Assembly (NCBI RefSeq): GCF_030167915.1
Contig: NZ_JARGNB010000001.1
Span: forward strand, 1,798,001-1,862,000
Direction of reading: 5' to 3'
DNA: 64,000 nucleotides
From: Aquabacterium humicola
GTDB lineage: Bacteria > Pseudomonadota > Gammaproteobacteria > Burkholderiales > Burkholderiaceae_C
Shown here: positions 28,154 to 36,988 of the stretch, in pieces
How the letters are laid out: every line of letters starts with the position of its first letter
How positions within the stretch are numbered: the first letter of the stretch is position 1
Notes under the pieces: model-generated
Database searches by the model: none
Told to the model about the DNA's origin: nothing
The model's input: the letters and a program-made list of their open reading frames with translations, nothing else
Program-made: the position numbers and the translations under genes

Positions 28154-28999
28154 GTGGAGGCGCTGTACCTGACCGGAGCGTCGAGCCCGCCGCTGTTCGC
28201 GCTGCACCATCCGGCACGGTCCCCGGCACCGGCCGCCCTGCGCGGCGCGGTGCTGTACCTGCATCCGTTCGCGGAAGAGATGAACAAGGTGCGCCGCATG
28301 GCGGCGCTGCAGGCGCGTGCGCTGGCCACGGCCGGCTTCGCGGTGCTGCAGCCCGACCTGCGCGGCTGCGGCGACAGCGACGGTGAGTTCGACGACGCGA
28401 GCTGGTCCGGCTGGCTCGACGACGCCGCCGCCGCCGCCCACTGGCTGCGCGAACGCCACCCGGACACGCCGCTGTGGCTGTGGGGCGCCCGCGCCGGCTG
28501 CCTGCTGGCGACGGCGCTCGCCGATCGGCTCGACATCGCCGCCAACCTGCTGTGCTGGGCGCCGGTCGCGAGCGGGCGGCCGCATCTGCAGCAGTTCCTG
28601 CGCATCAAGCTCGCCGGGGCGCTGATGGACGGCGGCCAGGCCGCGGCGGCCGGCGGTCTCGCCGACATGAAGCGCACGCTCGACGGCGGCGGCACGGTCG
28701 ACGTCGCCGGCTACGGCCTGCCCGCCGCGGTGGCGAAAGGCCTCGACGCGGCGAAGCTGACCGTGCCGCCGAAGCCGGCGCACATCGTCTGGCTCGACGT
28801 GTCCAGCCGCGCCGAGCCGACGCTGGCGCCGGCCGCCGAACGATTCCTCGACGACTGCCGCGCCGCCGGCCACCAGGTCGACAGCCGCATCGTCGCCGGT
28901 CCGGCGTTCTGGCAGACCACCGAGATCGAAGAGGCGCCGGCCCTGCTGGAGGCCACCACCGAGCTGCTGTGCGCGAGCGCCGCGGCGCTCGCCGCCTGA
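28154..28999 (+). CDS. Hydrolase 2, exosortase A system-associated
   Basis: 281-residue alpha/beta-hydrolase-fold protein (LHPFAEEMNKVRRM, DLRGCGDSDGEF). The nucleophile elbow reads GARAG, with Arg where a catalytic Ser would be, a deviation I also recall from the TIGR03101 family. Its chemistry is therefore uncertain. The GTG start at 28154 is chosen because GAGGG lies five bases upstream; the frame further upstream runs through the hairpin repeat. Hydrolase 1 follows after 11 bases. Confidence 0.82.
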   Translation: MEALYLTGASSPPLFALHHPARSPAPAALRGAVLYLHPFAEEMNKVRRMAALQARALATAGFAVLQPDLRGCGDSDGEFDDASWSGWLDDAAAAAHWLRERHPDTPLWLWGARAGCLLATALADRLDIAANLLCWAPVASGRPHLQQFLRIKLAGALMDGGQAAAAGGLADMKRTLDGGGTVDVAGYGLPAAVAKGLDAAKLTVPPKPAHIVWLDVSSRAEPTLAPAAERFLDDCRAAGHQVDSRIVAGPAFWQTTEIEEAPALLEATTELLCASAAALAA

Positions 29000-29010
29000 G
29001 CCGCGCGACG

Positions 29011-29907
29011 ATGGACAGCGCCCACGTCTTCCACTGCGCCGGCGAGCCGCTCGTCGGCGTGCTGAGCGCCCCCGCGACGCTCGCCGGCAAGCCGGCCGAG
29101 ACCGCGCTGCTGGTGATCGTCGGCGGACCGCAGTACCGCGTCGGCAGCCACCGCCAGTTCGTGCAGCTCGCGCGCCGCGTCGCCGCGGACGGCCACCCGG
29201 TGCTGCGCTTCGACGTGCGCGGCATGGGCGACGCCGGCGGCGACCTGCGCAACTTCGAGGCCATCGGCGACGACATCGGCGCGGCGATCGACTTCCTGTT
29301 CGCCACACTGCCGGGCCTGAAGCGGGTCGCGCTGTGGGGCCTGTGCGATGGTGCGTCGGCGGCGCTGATGTACTGCCACGACCGGCGCGATGCGCGGGTC
29401 GCGGCGCTGTGCCTGCTGAACCCCTGGGTGCGATCGGCGCAGACGCTCGCGCGCACCCAGGTGAAGCACTACTACCTGCAGCGGCTGATGCAGCCGGGCT
29501 TCTGGCGCAAGCTGCTGCGCGGCGGCGTCGCCTGGGGCGCGGTCAGCGGCCTCTTGGCGAACCTGCGCGCGGCGCGCGGCGGCGGCGCGCCCGCGGCCGC
29601 GGCCGCGCAGCTGCCGTACCAGCAGCGCATGGCCGCAGCCTGGCGCGACACGTCGAAGCCGCTGCTGCTGATCCTCAGCGGCGACGACTACACCGCGAAG
29701 GAATTCGTCGAGGCCACGCGCAGCGACGCCGCATGGCGCGGCGCGTTCGAACGCGCCGGGCTCGAGCGCCACACGCTGGACGGCGCCGACCACACCTTCT
29801 CCGACCCCGCGGCCCAGCGCGCGGTGGAACGACTGACCTCCGACTGGCTGCATGCGCTGGACCGTGCACGCAACGGCAAGCCCGCCCGGGAGGCGACGAC
29901 GGCATGA
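29011..29907 (+). CDS. Hydrolase 1, exosortase A system-associated
   Basis: 298-residue alpha/beta-hydrolase. GGPQYRVGSHRQF and FDVRGMGDAGG mark the oxyanion region. The elbow GLCDGAS has Cys as possible nucleophile, and GADHTFSD supplies the His. Cys in place of Ser suggests acyl transfer or thioesterase chemistry, perhaps acting on ACP-bound groups. Its stop overlaps the next glycosyltransferase start (ATGA). Confidence 0.85.
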   Translation: MDSAHVFHCAGEPLVGVLSAPATLAGKPAETALLVIVGGPQYRVGSHRQFVQLARRVAADGHPVLRFDVRGMGDAGGDLRNFEAIGDDIGAAIDFLFATLPGLKRVALWGLCDGASAALMYCHDRRDARVAALCLLNPWVRSAQTLARTQVKHYYLQRLMQPGFWRKLLRGGVAWGAVSGLLANLRAARGGGAPAAAAAQLPYQQRMAAAWRDTSKPLLLILSGDDYTAKEFVEATRSDAAWRGAFERAGLERHTLDGADHTFSDPAAQRAVERLTSDWLHALDRARNGKPAREATTA

Positions 29908-31130
29908 AGAAGCTGCTGATGGTCGCCTTCCACTTCCCGCCGCTGGCGGGCTCCAGCGGCATCCAGCGCACGCTGCGCTTCGTGCAGCACCTGCCGCGCC
30001 ACGGCTGGCAGCCGCTGGTGCTGAGCGCGCATCCCCGCGCCTACGAACGCACGGCCGACGACCTGCTGCGCGAGGTGCCGCCGGACACCGTCGTGCGCCG
30101 CGCGTGGGCGCTCGACACCGCGCGCCACCTGTCCATCGGCGGCCGCTACATCGGCGCGATGGCGCGGCCCGACCGCTGGGTCAGCTGGCGCTTCGATGCC
30201 GTGCGCGTCGGGCTGGAGATGATCCGGGCGCATCGGCCGGACGCGATCTGGAGCACCCACCCGATCGCCACCGCGCACCTCATCGGCGCGGCGCTGCATC
30301 GCAAGACCGGCCTGCCCTGGATCGCCGACTTCCGCGATCCGATGGCGCAGGAGGGCTACCCGAGCGACCCGAAGACCTGGCAGGCGTACAAGCGGATCGA
30401 GGACATGGCGCTCGGCAACGCCTCTATGTGCACGTTCACGACGCCCAGCGCGGTGCGCAGCTACCAGGCCCTGTACCCGCAGGCCGCCGCGCGCATCCAC
30501 CTGCTGGAGAACGGCTACGACGAAGAAGCGTTCGCCGCCGCGGCGCGCCGGCCCGAGCCGGCGGCCGCGAACGGCTCGCCGCGGGTGCTGCTTCACAGCG
30601 GCATCGTCTATCCGGGCGACAGGGACCCCTCCCAGCTGATCGCCGCGCTGCGGCTGCTGCACGACAGCGGCCGGATCCGGCCCGGCACGCTGGTCGTGCG
30701 CTTCCGTGCCGCGGTGCACGACGACCTGCTGCGCGACATGGCGCGGCAACACGGGGTCGAGCCCTACATCGAGATCGCCCCGCCGGTCGGCTATGGCGAC
30801 GCGCTGGCCGAGATGATGCGCGTGGACGGCCTGCTCGTCCTGCAGGCGTCGAGCTGCAACGAGCAGGTGCCGGCCAAGCTCTACGAGTACCTGCGCGCCG
30901 GCCGCCCGATCCTCGGCCTCACCGACCCGGCCGGCGACACCGCCGGCGTGATGCGCGAGGCCGGCATCGCGCAGCTGGCCCGGCTCGACTCGGCGCCGGA
31001 GATCGCCGCGTTGCTCGAACACTGCCTCGACGGCGGCCGCAATACGCTGCTGCCGACGGCCGCCGCGGTGAGCGCGGCTTCCCGCGAGGGCCGCGCGCGG
31101 CAGCTGGCCGGGTGGCTGGACACGCTATGA
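29904..31130 (+). CDS. Glycosyltransferase (GT4-like)
   Basis: 408 residues of the GT-B fold. The N-terminal FHFPPLAGSSGIQRTLRFVQHL is the usual acceptor-side start, and the segment IWSTHPIATAHLIG with WIADFRDPMAQ is typical of this group. The C-terminal donor domain includes QVPAKLYEYLRAGRPILGL with the conserved Glu. It is cytoplasmic, adding a sugar to the growing lipid-linked unit. Both ends overlap neighbours by four bases. Confidence 0.82.
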   Translation: MKKLLMVAFHFPPLAGSSGIQRTLRFVQHLPRHGWQPLVLSAHPRAYERTADDLLREVPPDTVVRRAWALDTARHLSIGGRYIGAMARPDRWVSWRFDAVRVGLEMIRAHRPDAIWSTHPIATAHLIGAALHRKTGLPWIADFRDPMAQEGYPSDPKTWQAYKRIEDMALGNASMCTFTTPSAVRSYQALYPQAAARIHLLENGYDEEAFAAAARRPEPAAANGSPRVLLHSGIVYPGDRDPSQLIAALRLLHDSGRIRPGTLVVRFRAAVHDDLLRDMARQHGVEPYIEIAPPVGYGDALAEMMRVDGLLVLQASSCNEQVPAKLYEYLRAGRPILGLTDPAGDTAGVMREAGIAQLARLDSAPEIAALLEHCLDGGRNTLLPTAAAVSAASREGRARQLAGWLDTL

Positions 31131-31849
31131 GCAGCCCCGCCGACAGCGACCAGTCCGCCGGCTGGGCGGCACGGCTGCGTGCGCTGCGCGCCAAGCTCGG
31201 CACGACCGACGCCGTGCTGTACCTCGTCGACCGGGCGCTGCGCGCGGCCAGCGGCGGCCGCGCCTGGCTGGTGCGCTACCGCATCGTCGCGCAGCCGATC
31301 GGCCGCGCCGGCGCACCGCGGCTGCGCCCCGACCCGTCGACCGAACTGGCGCTGGCCGCGCCCGACAGCCCGCTGCTGCGCCACTTCCCGCGCCCGGCCC
31401 CGGTGATCCAGCGGCGCTTCGACAGCGGCGGCCACTGCATGAGCGCGGTCGTCAAGGGCGACTTTGCCGGCTACATCTGGTGGCAGCACGAGCGCTACGA
31501 GGAAGACGAAGTGCGCTGCAGCTTCGTGCTGGCATCACCCGGCACCTGCGTCTGGGACTACGACGTCTACGTCGAACCGCGCTACCGCCTGGGCCGCACG
31601 ATGGCGCGCCTGTGGCAGGCGGTGGACGACCATCTCGCTGCGCAGGGCATCGCCTGGACCCTCAGCCGCATCGCGACCTTCAACCCCGCTTCGCTGGCGG
31701 CGCATGCGCGGCTGGGCACCGAGACCTGCGCCACGGCCAGCTTCCTCGTGCTGGGGCCGGTGCAGCTGGCATTCCTCGGCCAGGCGCCCTTCGTGCACCT
31801 GTCCTGGCACGACGGCCAGCGGCCGCAACTTCGCCTCGGACCGCCGTGA
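31127..31849 (+). CDS. GNAT-like acyltransferase in the polysaccharide operon
   Basis: 240 residues. The C-terminal part has GNAT features: a central strand VWDYDVYVEPRYRLGRTMARL with the acyl-CoA-binding loop, then the helix RIATFNPASLAAHARLG. The N-terminal 70 residues are unlike other families I know. It could acylate an amino sugar. It is translationally coupled to the glycosyltransferase upstream and followed by a 169-base gap before the dehydrogenase gene. Confidence 0.65.
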   Translation: MSSPADSDQSAGWAARLRALRAKLGTTDAVLYLVDRALRAASGGRAWLVRYRIVAQPIGRAGAPRLRPDPSTELALAAPDSPLLRHFPRPAPVIQRRFDSGGHCMSAVVKGDFAGYIWWQHERYEEDEVRCSFVLASPGTCVWDYDVYVEPRYRLGRTMARLWQAVDDHLAAQGIAWTLSRIATFNPASLAAHARLGTETCATASFLVLGPVQLAFLGQAPFVHLSWHDGQRPQLRLGPP

Positions 31850-32018
31850 TCCAATTCCTTGTGACGCCCCCGCGGCGCTTCCATACTCCGGCCGGGCTGG
31901 TATGCCCGCCTTCCGGGCTCGCATGTCTGCCCTTCGGGGGGGTGCGCCCGGCCTGCGGGCCCGTGCGTCCGCCGTCCACGGCGGGCGCGCTGCCCGTCGT
32001 CCTCATCCAGGGAACTCC

Positions 32019-33353
32019 ATGAAAATCAGCATCTTCGGACTCGGCTACGTCGGCGCGGTGTCGCTGGCCTGCCTCTCGCGCGACGGCCACGAGGTCGTGG
32101 GTGTCGACATCGATCGCAGCAAGCTCGAGCTGATCATGGCCGGCAAGACGCCGGTGGTCGAAGAAGGCATGGTCGAGCTGATGCAGCAGGTGGCCGCCAG
32201 CGGCCGCGTGCGCGTGACGACCGATGCCGAGCAGGCGGTCGCCGAGACCGAGATCTCGCTGGTCTGCGTCGGCACGCCGTCGGCGGCCAACGGCAGCCAG
32301 GACCAGGGCGCGATCCTGAAGCTGGCCGAAAGCATCGGCCGCGCTATCGGGGCAAAGGGGGCCAAGGCCGAGCCGCACGTCGTCGTCTTCCGCTCGACGC
32401 TGGTGCCCGGCACCGTCGAGGACGTGCTGCGCCCGATCATCGAGAAGCTCTCCGGCAAGAAGGACGGCGTCGATTTCCACCTCTGCTTCCAGCCCGAGTT
32501 CCTGCGCGAAGGGTCGTCGATCCGCGACTACGACAAGCCGCCGTTCACCGTCGTCGGCGCGAACCATGCGTTCCCGGCCGAGAAGCTGAAGGCGCTGTTC
32601 GGCCACCTGCCCTGCAAGTTCCTCGAGACCTCGGTGCGTTCGGCCGAGATGATGAAGTACTGCTGCAACAACTTCCATGCGCTGAAGATCACCTTCGCCA
32701 ACGAGACCGCGCGCCTGTGCGCTGCGCTCGGCGTCGATCCCTTCGAGGTGATGGACCTGGTGTGCCAGGACACTCAGCTGAACATCTCGAAGGCCTACCT
32801 GAAGCCCGGTTTCGCCTTCGGCGGCTCCTGCCTGCCGAAGGACCTGCGCGCGACCGCCTACCTGGCCAAGCAGCGCGACGTCGAGGTGCCGATGCTGGCG
32901 GCGATCCTCGATTCGAACGAGGCGCATCTCGGCCTGGCCTTCGATGCGGTGATGGCGTCGGGCAAGCGCCGGATCGGCTTCGTCGGCCTGTCGTTCAAGA
33001 CCGGCACCGACGACCTGCGCGAGAGCCCGCTGGTGACCCTGGCCGAGCAGCTGATCGGCAAGGGCCTGCAGCTGTCGGTCTACGACCCCGAGGTGCACCT
33101 GGCGCAGCTGCTGGGTGCGAACCGGCGTTATGTCGAGACGCACCTGCCGCACATCGGCCAGCTGCTGAAGGCCGACCTCGCGGCGGTGATCGCCGAGTCG
33201 GACGTGCTGGTGGTCGGCCTCAACGACGCGCGCGTGTTCGACGCGCTGGCGGCGCACTGCCGTCCCGAGCAGCAGCTGATCGACCTGGTCAAGCTGCCGA
33301 ACCGCGACGCGATCGAGGCGCGCGGCGCCCGGGTCGCCGGCCTGTGCTGGTGA
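32019..33353 (+). CDS. Nucleotide-sugar dehydrogenase, GDP-mannose 6-dehydrogenase (AlgD) type
   Basis: 444 residues. The NAD-binding loop GLGYVG is at 7-12, and the catalytic Cys is Cys271 in FAFGGSCLPKD. Around the active site the sequence (NNFHALKITFANE, VMDLVCQD, GTDDLRESPLV) follows AlgD more closely than UDP-glucose dehydrogenase. The product would then be GDP-mannuronate, giving a uronic-acid residue in the polymer. AGGGA lies seven bases before the ATG. A UDP-sugar substrate cannot be excluded. Confidence 0.85.
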   Translation: MKISIFGLGYVGAVSLACLSRDGHEVVGVDIDRSKLELIMAGKTPVVEEGMVELMQQVAASGRVRVTTDAEQAVAETEISLVCVGTPSAANGSQDQGAILKLAESIGRAIGAKGAKAEPHVVVFRSTLVPGTVEDVLRPIIEKLSGKKDGVDFHLCFQPEFLREGSSIRDYDKPPFTVVGANHAFPAEKLKALFGHLPCKFLETSVRSAEMMKYCCNNFHALKITFANETARLCAALGVDPFEVMDLVCQDTQLNISKAYLKPGFAFGGSCLPKDLRATAYLAKQRDVEVPMLAAILDSNEAHLGLAFDAVMASGKRRIGFVGLSFKTGTDDLRESPLVTLAEQLIGKGLQLSVYDPEVHLAQLLGANRRYVETHLPHIGQLLKADLAAVIAESDVLVVGLNDARVFDALAAHCRPEQQLIDLVKLPNRDAIEARGARVAGLCW

Positions 33354-33379
33354 CGTGAGCGCCGCCCGGCCGCCCGAAG

Positions 33380-33476
33380 GGGCTCAGCCCCCGCTCGGCG
33401 GGACTGAGCCCGGACAGGGACCGTCCCTGCGGACGGTCCCTGCCTGGCGAAGGCCTGACCCCTCCGCGGGTCAGGC
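33380..33476. repeat. Array of intergenic hairpins (copy B of a mosaic repeat)
   Basis: Three strong inverted repeats: GGGCTCAG/CTGAGCCC with an inner stem (33380-33411), AGGGACCGTCC-CTGC-GGACGGTCCCT (33416-33441, 11-base stem), and GCCTGACCC/GGGTCAGGC (33453-33476). It shares TGAGCCCGGAC and GCCTGGCGAA with copy A near 28.0 kb. It sits between the dehydrogenase and the next glycosyltransferase. Confidence 0.65.
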
Positions 33477-33500
33477 TGCGCGCAGCGCCAGGGGTGCCCC

Positions 33501-34607
33501 ATGACCGTGACCGCGCCCCGGCTGTGCCTGGTCGGCCCGCTGCCGCCGCCGTCCGGCGGCATGGCCAACCAGTGCGAGCAGCTGCTGCGCCTGTGGCGGC
33601 AGGAGGGCCTGGCCGTCACGCTGGTGCGCAACAACGCGCCCTACGCGCCGGCCTGGATCGGCCGCGTGCCGGTGCTGCGCGCGGGCTTCCGCCTGCTGCC
33701 CTACCTGTGGCAGCTGTGGACGGCCGCCGGCCGGTCCGACGTGATGCACGTGCTCGCCAACTCCGGCTGGGCCTGGCACCTGTTCGCCTGGCCGGCGGTG
33801 GTGATCGCCCGGCTGCGCGGCTGCGCGGTGATCGTCAACTACCGGGGCGGCCACGCCGACCAGTTCTTCAGCCACGGCCCGCGCCATGTGCTGCGCACGC
33901 TGGCCAGCGCGCAGCTGCGGGTCACGCCGTCGGCCTTCCTGCTGCGTGTCTTCGGCGAGCACGGACTCGACGCCGAGGTGATCCCGAACATCATCGACCT
34001 GACGCGTTTTGCGCCGGCGCCGCGGCGCGATCCCGGTGATGCGCCGCACCTGATCGTCACCCGCAACCTGGAGCCGATCTACGACATCGGCACCGCGCTG
34101 CGGGCGTTCGCGATCGTGCGCCGCACGCTGCGCAACGCGACGCTGACCGTCGCCGGCAGCGGTCCTGACCTGGCGGCGCTGCGGCGCCAAGCGGCGTCGC
34201 TCGGCATCGCCGGCGCGGTGCGCTTCAGCGGCCGCATCGACAACGCGCAGATCGGCGCGCTGTATGCGTCGGCCGACTGCGTGCTGAACCCGAGCACCGT
34301 CGACAACATGCCGATCTCGATCCTCGAGGCCTTCGCCAGCGGCGTGCCGACCGTGAGCACCGACGCCGGCGGCATCCCCGACCTGCTGACGCACGGCGTC
34401 GACGGCCTGCTGGTGCCCATCGGCGATGCCGAGGCGATGGCCAACGCCGCGCTGAACGTGCTGCAGGACGCCGCCCTGGCCGAACGGCTGCGCCAGGCAG
34501 GCCTGCACACCGCGCAGCGCTATGCCTGGCCGCGCGTGCGCGAACAGTGGCTCGATGCCTACCGCCGCGCGGCAGGCCTGCGCGGGCGGGAGAGGGTCGT
34601 CGCATGA
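33501..34607 (+). CDS. Glycosyltransferase family 4 protein
   Basis: 368 residues of the GT-B fold: LVGPLPPPSGGMANQCEQLL at the start, YRGGHADQF in the first domain, and the donor-site signature SISILEAFASG-like NMPISILEAFASGVPTVST with the conserved Glu (E-X7-E pattern). It is a retaining transferase in the cytoplasm. Its stop overlaps the CapK-like gene by four bases. Confidence 0.88.
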   Translation: MTVTAPRLCLVGPLPPPSGGMANQCEQLLRLWRQEGLAVTLVRNNAPYAPAWIGRVPVLRAGFRLLPYLWQLWTAAGRSDVMHVLANSGWAWHLFAWPAVVIARLRGCAVIVNYRGGHADQFFSHGPRHVLRTLASAQLRVTPSAFLLRVFGEHGLDAEVIPNIIDLTRFAPAPRRDPGDAPHLIVTRNLEPIYDIGTALRAFAIVRRTLRNATLTVAGSGPDLAALRRQAASLGIAGAVRFSGRIDNAQIGALYASADCVLNPSTVDNMPISILEAFASGVPTVSTDAGGIPDLLTHGVDGLLVPIGDAEAMANAALNVLQDAALAERLRQAGLHTAQRYAWPRVREQWLDAYRRAAGLRGRERVVA

Positions 34608-35971
34608 AGCCCTACACCGCGTTTTGCTCGCACGTGCTCTTCCCGCTGCACGAGCGCCTGAAGGGCCACGCATCCGTGGCCGTGCGCAAGCGGCTCGAAG
34701 CGAGCCAGTGGTGGAGCGCCGAGCGCATCGAGGCCGACCGCGTCGAACGGCTGCGCGCTTTCCTCACCGACATCGGCACGCACGTGCCGTACTTCGTCGA
34801 GCTGTTCAAGGCCCGCGGCTTCGATCCGCGCGCGGTCACGTCGATCGACGCGCTGCGCGCACTGCCGCTGCACGGCAAGCCCGAGATGCGCGCGCAGGCC
34901 GACCGGCTGAAGGCGGACGACCACGGCCCGCTGACGCGCTACAACACCGGCGGCTCGTCGGGCGAGCCGCTGATCTTCTACATGGGCAAGGCGCGCAAGA
35001 GCCACGACGTCGGCGCGAAGTGGCGCGCGACGCGCTGGTGGGGCGTCGACATCGGCGACAAGGAGCTCGTCGTCTGGGGCTCGCCGATCGAGCTCGGCGC
35101 GCAGGACCGCATCAAGCAGATCCGTGACGCGCTGATGCGCAGCGAGCTGCTGCCGGCCTTCGAGATGTCGCCGGCCAACCTCGACCGCTTCGTCGCCGAG
35201 ATCCGCCGCGTGAAGCCGGCGATGCTGTTCGGCTACCCGTCGAGCCTGTCACTGATCGGCACGCATGCGGCGAACAAGGGGCTGCGGCTCGACGACCTCG
35301 GCATCCGGGTCGTCTTCGTCACCTCCGAGCGGCTCTACCCCGAACAGCGCCAGGCCATCATGCGGGCCTACGGCGCGCCGGTGGCCAACGGCTACGGCGC
35401 GCGCGACGCCGGCTTCATCGCCCACGAATGCCCGTCGGGCCAGCTGCACATCTGCGCCGAGGACATCGTCGTCGAGACCGTGCGCCCCGACGGCAGCCCC
35501 TGCGATGCGGGCGAGGCCGGCGAGATCGTGATCACCCACCTGGCGACGCGGGACTTCCCGTTCGTGCGCTACCGCACCGGCGACGTCGGCCTGCTCGGCG
35601 GTGTCGGCCAGGGGGCCTGCGCCTGCGGCCGCGGCCTGCCGGTGCTGGCCGAGGTGCAGGGCCGCACCACCGATTTCGTCGTCGCGCAGGACGGCACGGT
35701 GATGCATGGCCTGGCGCTGATCTACACGCTGCGCGACCTGCCCGGCGTCGAGCGCTTCCGCATCGAGCAGCTGTCGCTCGACGAGACCGTCGTGCAGGTG
35801 GTGCCCGGGCCGGACTTCGACGAAGCGGCCGAGCAGCGCATCGCGCACGACTTCCGCGCCCGGCTCGGCAGCGCCGTGCGGGTGAAAATCGAGCGCGTCG
35901 CCCAGATCCCGTCCGAAGCCTCGGGCAAGTTCCGCTATGTCGTCAGCCGCGTCGCGCCGGCGCTGCGCTGA
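34604..35971 (+). CDS. CapK/phenylacetate-CoA-ligase-like adenylating protein
   Basis: 455 residues of the ANL superfamily. The P-loop-like YNTGGSSGEPLIFY, then NGYGARDAGFIAHEC and FPFVRYRTGDVG, are the family's core motifs. Members occur in capsule and exopolysaccharide operons (CapK), where they probably activate an organic acid for glycan decoration. The terminal SGKFRYVVSR replaces the usual NGK lysine region. It is coupled upstream to the glycosyltransferase. Confidence 0.8.
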   Translation: MKPYTAFCSHVLFPLHERLKGHASVAVRKRLEASQWWSAERIEADRVERLRAFLTDIGTHVPYFVELFKARGFDPRAVTSIDALRALPLHGKPEMRAQADRLKADDHGPLTRYNTGGSSGEPLIFYMGKARKSHDVGAKWRATRWWGVDIGDKELVVWGSPIELGAQDRIKQIRDALMRSELLPAFEMSPANLDRFVAEIRRVKPAMLFGYPSSLSLIGTHAANKGLRLDDLGIRVVFVTSERLYPEQRQAIMRAYGAPVANGYGARDAGFIAHECPSGQLHICAEDIVVETVRPDGSPCDAGEAGEIVITHLATRDFPFVRYRTGDVGLLGGVGQGACACGRGLPVLAEVQGRTTDFVVAQDGTVMHGLALIYTLRDLPGVERFRIEQLSLDETVVQVVPGPDFDEAAEQRIAHDFRARLGSAVRVKIERVAQIPSEASGKFRYVVSRVAPALR

Positions 35972-35986
35972 CGCCCCTTTCGAACG

Positions 35987-36985
35987 ATGAAACGCGCCCT
36001 GTCCTCCGTCCCCGCGATCCTCGCGACGCTCGCCGCGCTGTTCCTGCTGCTGGTCTACGTCGCGCAGCACGCGCGCCCGTCGACCGAGGCGGTGCGGCTG
36101 CGCAATGCGCTGCTGTGGTCGGCGACGACACCGATGGCCGCGATCGACTGGACGCCGGCCAACCCGCCGGCCGACTACCTCGTCGATGCCGCGGCCGCAC
36201 CGAACCCGGCCTTCGACCGCGTGGCCGCCGAGCTGAAGCTGGCGGCGCTGCCGACCGACTGGGACCGGGCCGTGGCCATCAGCCGGCACCTGCTGGACAA
36301 CCCGCGCAAGGGCGACGCGGCGCAGGACGACCTGGCCGGCACCTACCGCAAGATCCTGCAGGGCAGCGGCTACTGCGCGGACTACACCACCACCTTCATC
36401 GCCATCGCGCGTGCCGCCGGCATGTTCGTGCGCGAATGGGCGTTCTCGTTCGACGGCTACGGCGGCCACGGCCACGCGTTTGTCGAGCTCTACGACCGCC
36501 AGGCGAAGCGCTGGCGCTTCATCGACCCGTTCAACAACTTCTACGTGGTCGACGCCGGCAGCCGCGAGCCGCTGTCGGCAGCCGAATGGCGCGCCGTGCT
36601 GCGCGGCGACGGCCGCCAGATCGCGATCGTCAAGCCCGCCCCCGGCCGGCTGGGATTCCGCAACGAGCTCGACCTGTACGAGTACTACAAGAACGGCGCC
36701 GACCAGTGGTACCTGTGGTGGGGCAACGCGGTGCAGCGCTACGACGACTCGTTCGCGGTGCAGCAGCTGGGCCGGCTGTCGCGCTCGCTCGAGCAGCTCG
36801 GCGCGATCGTGCTGGGTGTGCACCCGCGCATCCATGCGGTCGAATCGGACACCAACGGGCCGATGCGCGAGCGCATGGCCAGCCTGAAGACCAAGCTGCT
36901 GGCGGCCTTCGCCGGCGGGATTGCGCTGGCCGCGTTGCTGCTGGGCCAGCTGCTGATGCGCCGCCGGCGCGCCCGGAGAGGATGA
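35987..36985 (+). CDS. Transglutaminase-like membrane protein
   Basis: 332 residues. An N-terminal membrane helix (about 8-27) and a C-terminal one (about 305-325) ending in RRRRARRG flank a transglutaminase-like domain. The full triad is present: Cys130 in GYCADYT, His163 in GHGHAF, Asp180 in FIDPF. The core should face the periplasm. It could cut or form amide bonds on the polymer or on a surface peptide. It lies three bases before the O-ligase gene. Confidence 0.75.
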   Translation: MKRALSSVPAILATLAALFLLLVYVAQHARPSTEAVRLRNALLWSATTPMAAIDWTPANPPADYLVDAAAAPNPAFDRVAAELKLAALPTDWDRAVAISRHLLDNPRKGDAAQDDLAGTYRKILQGSGYCADYTTTFIAIARAAGMFVREWAFSFDGYGGHGHAFVELYDRQAKRWRFIDPFNNFYVVDAGSREPLSAAEWRAVLRGDGRQIAIVKPAPGRLGFRNELDLYEYYKNGADQWYLWWGNAVQRYDDSFAVQQLGRLSRSLEQLGAIVLGVHPRIHAVESDTNGPMRERMASLKTKLLAAFAGGIALAALLLGQLLMRRRRARRG

Positions 36986-36988
36986 GGC

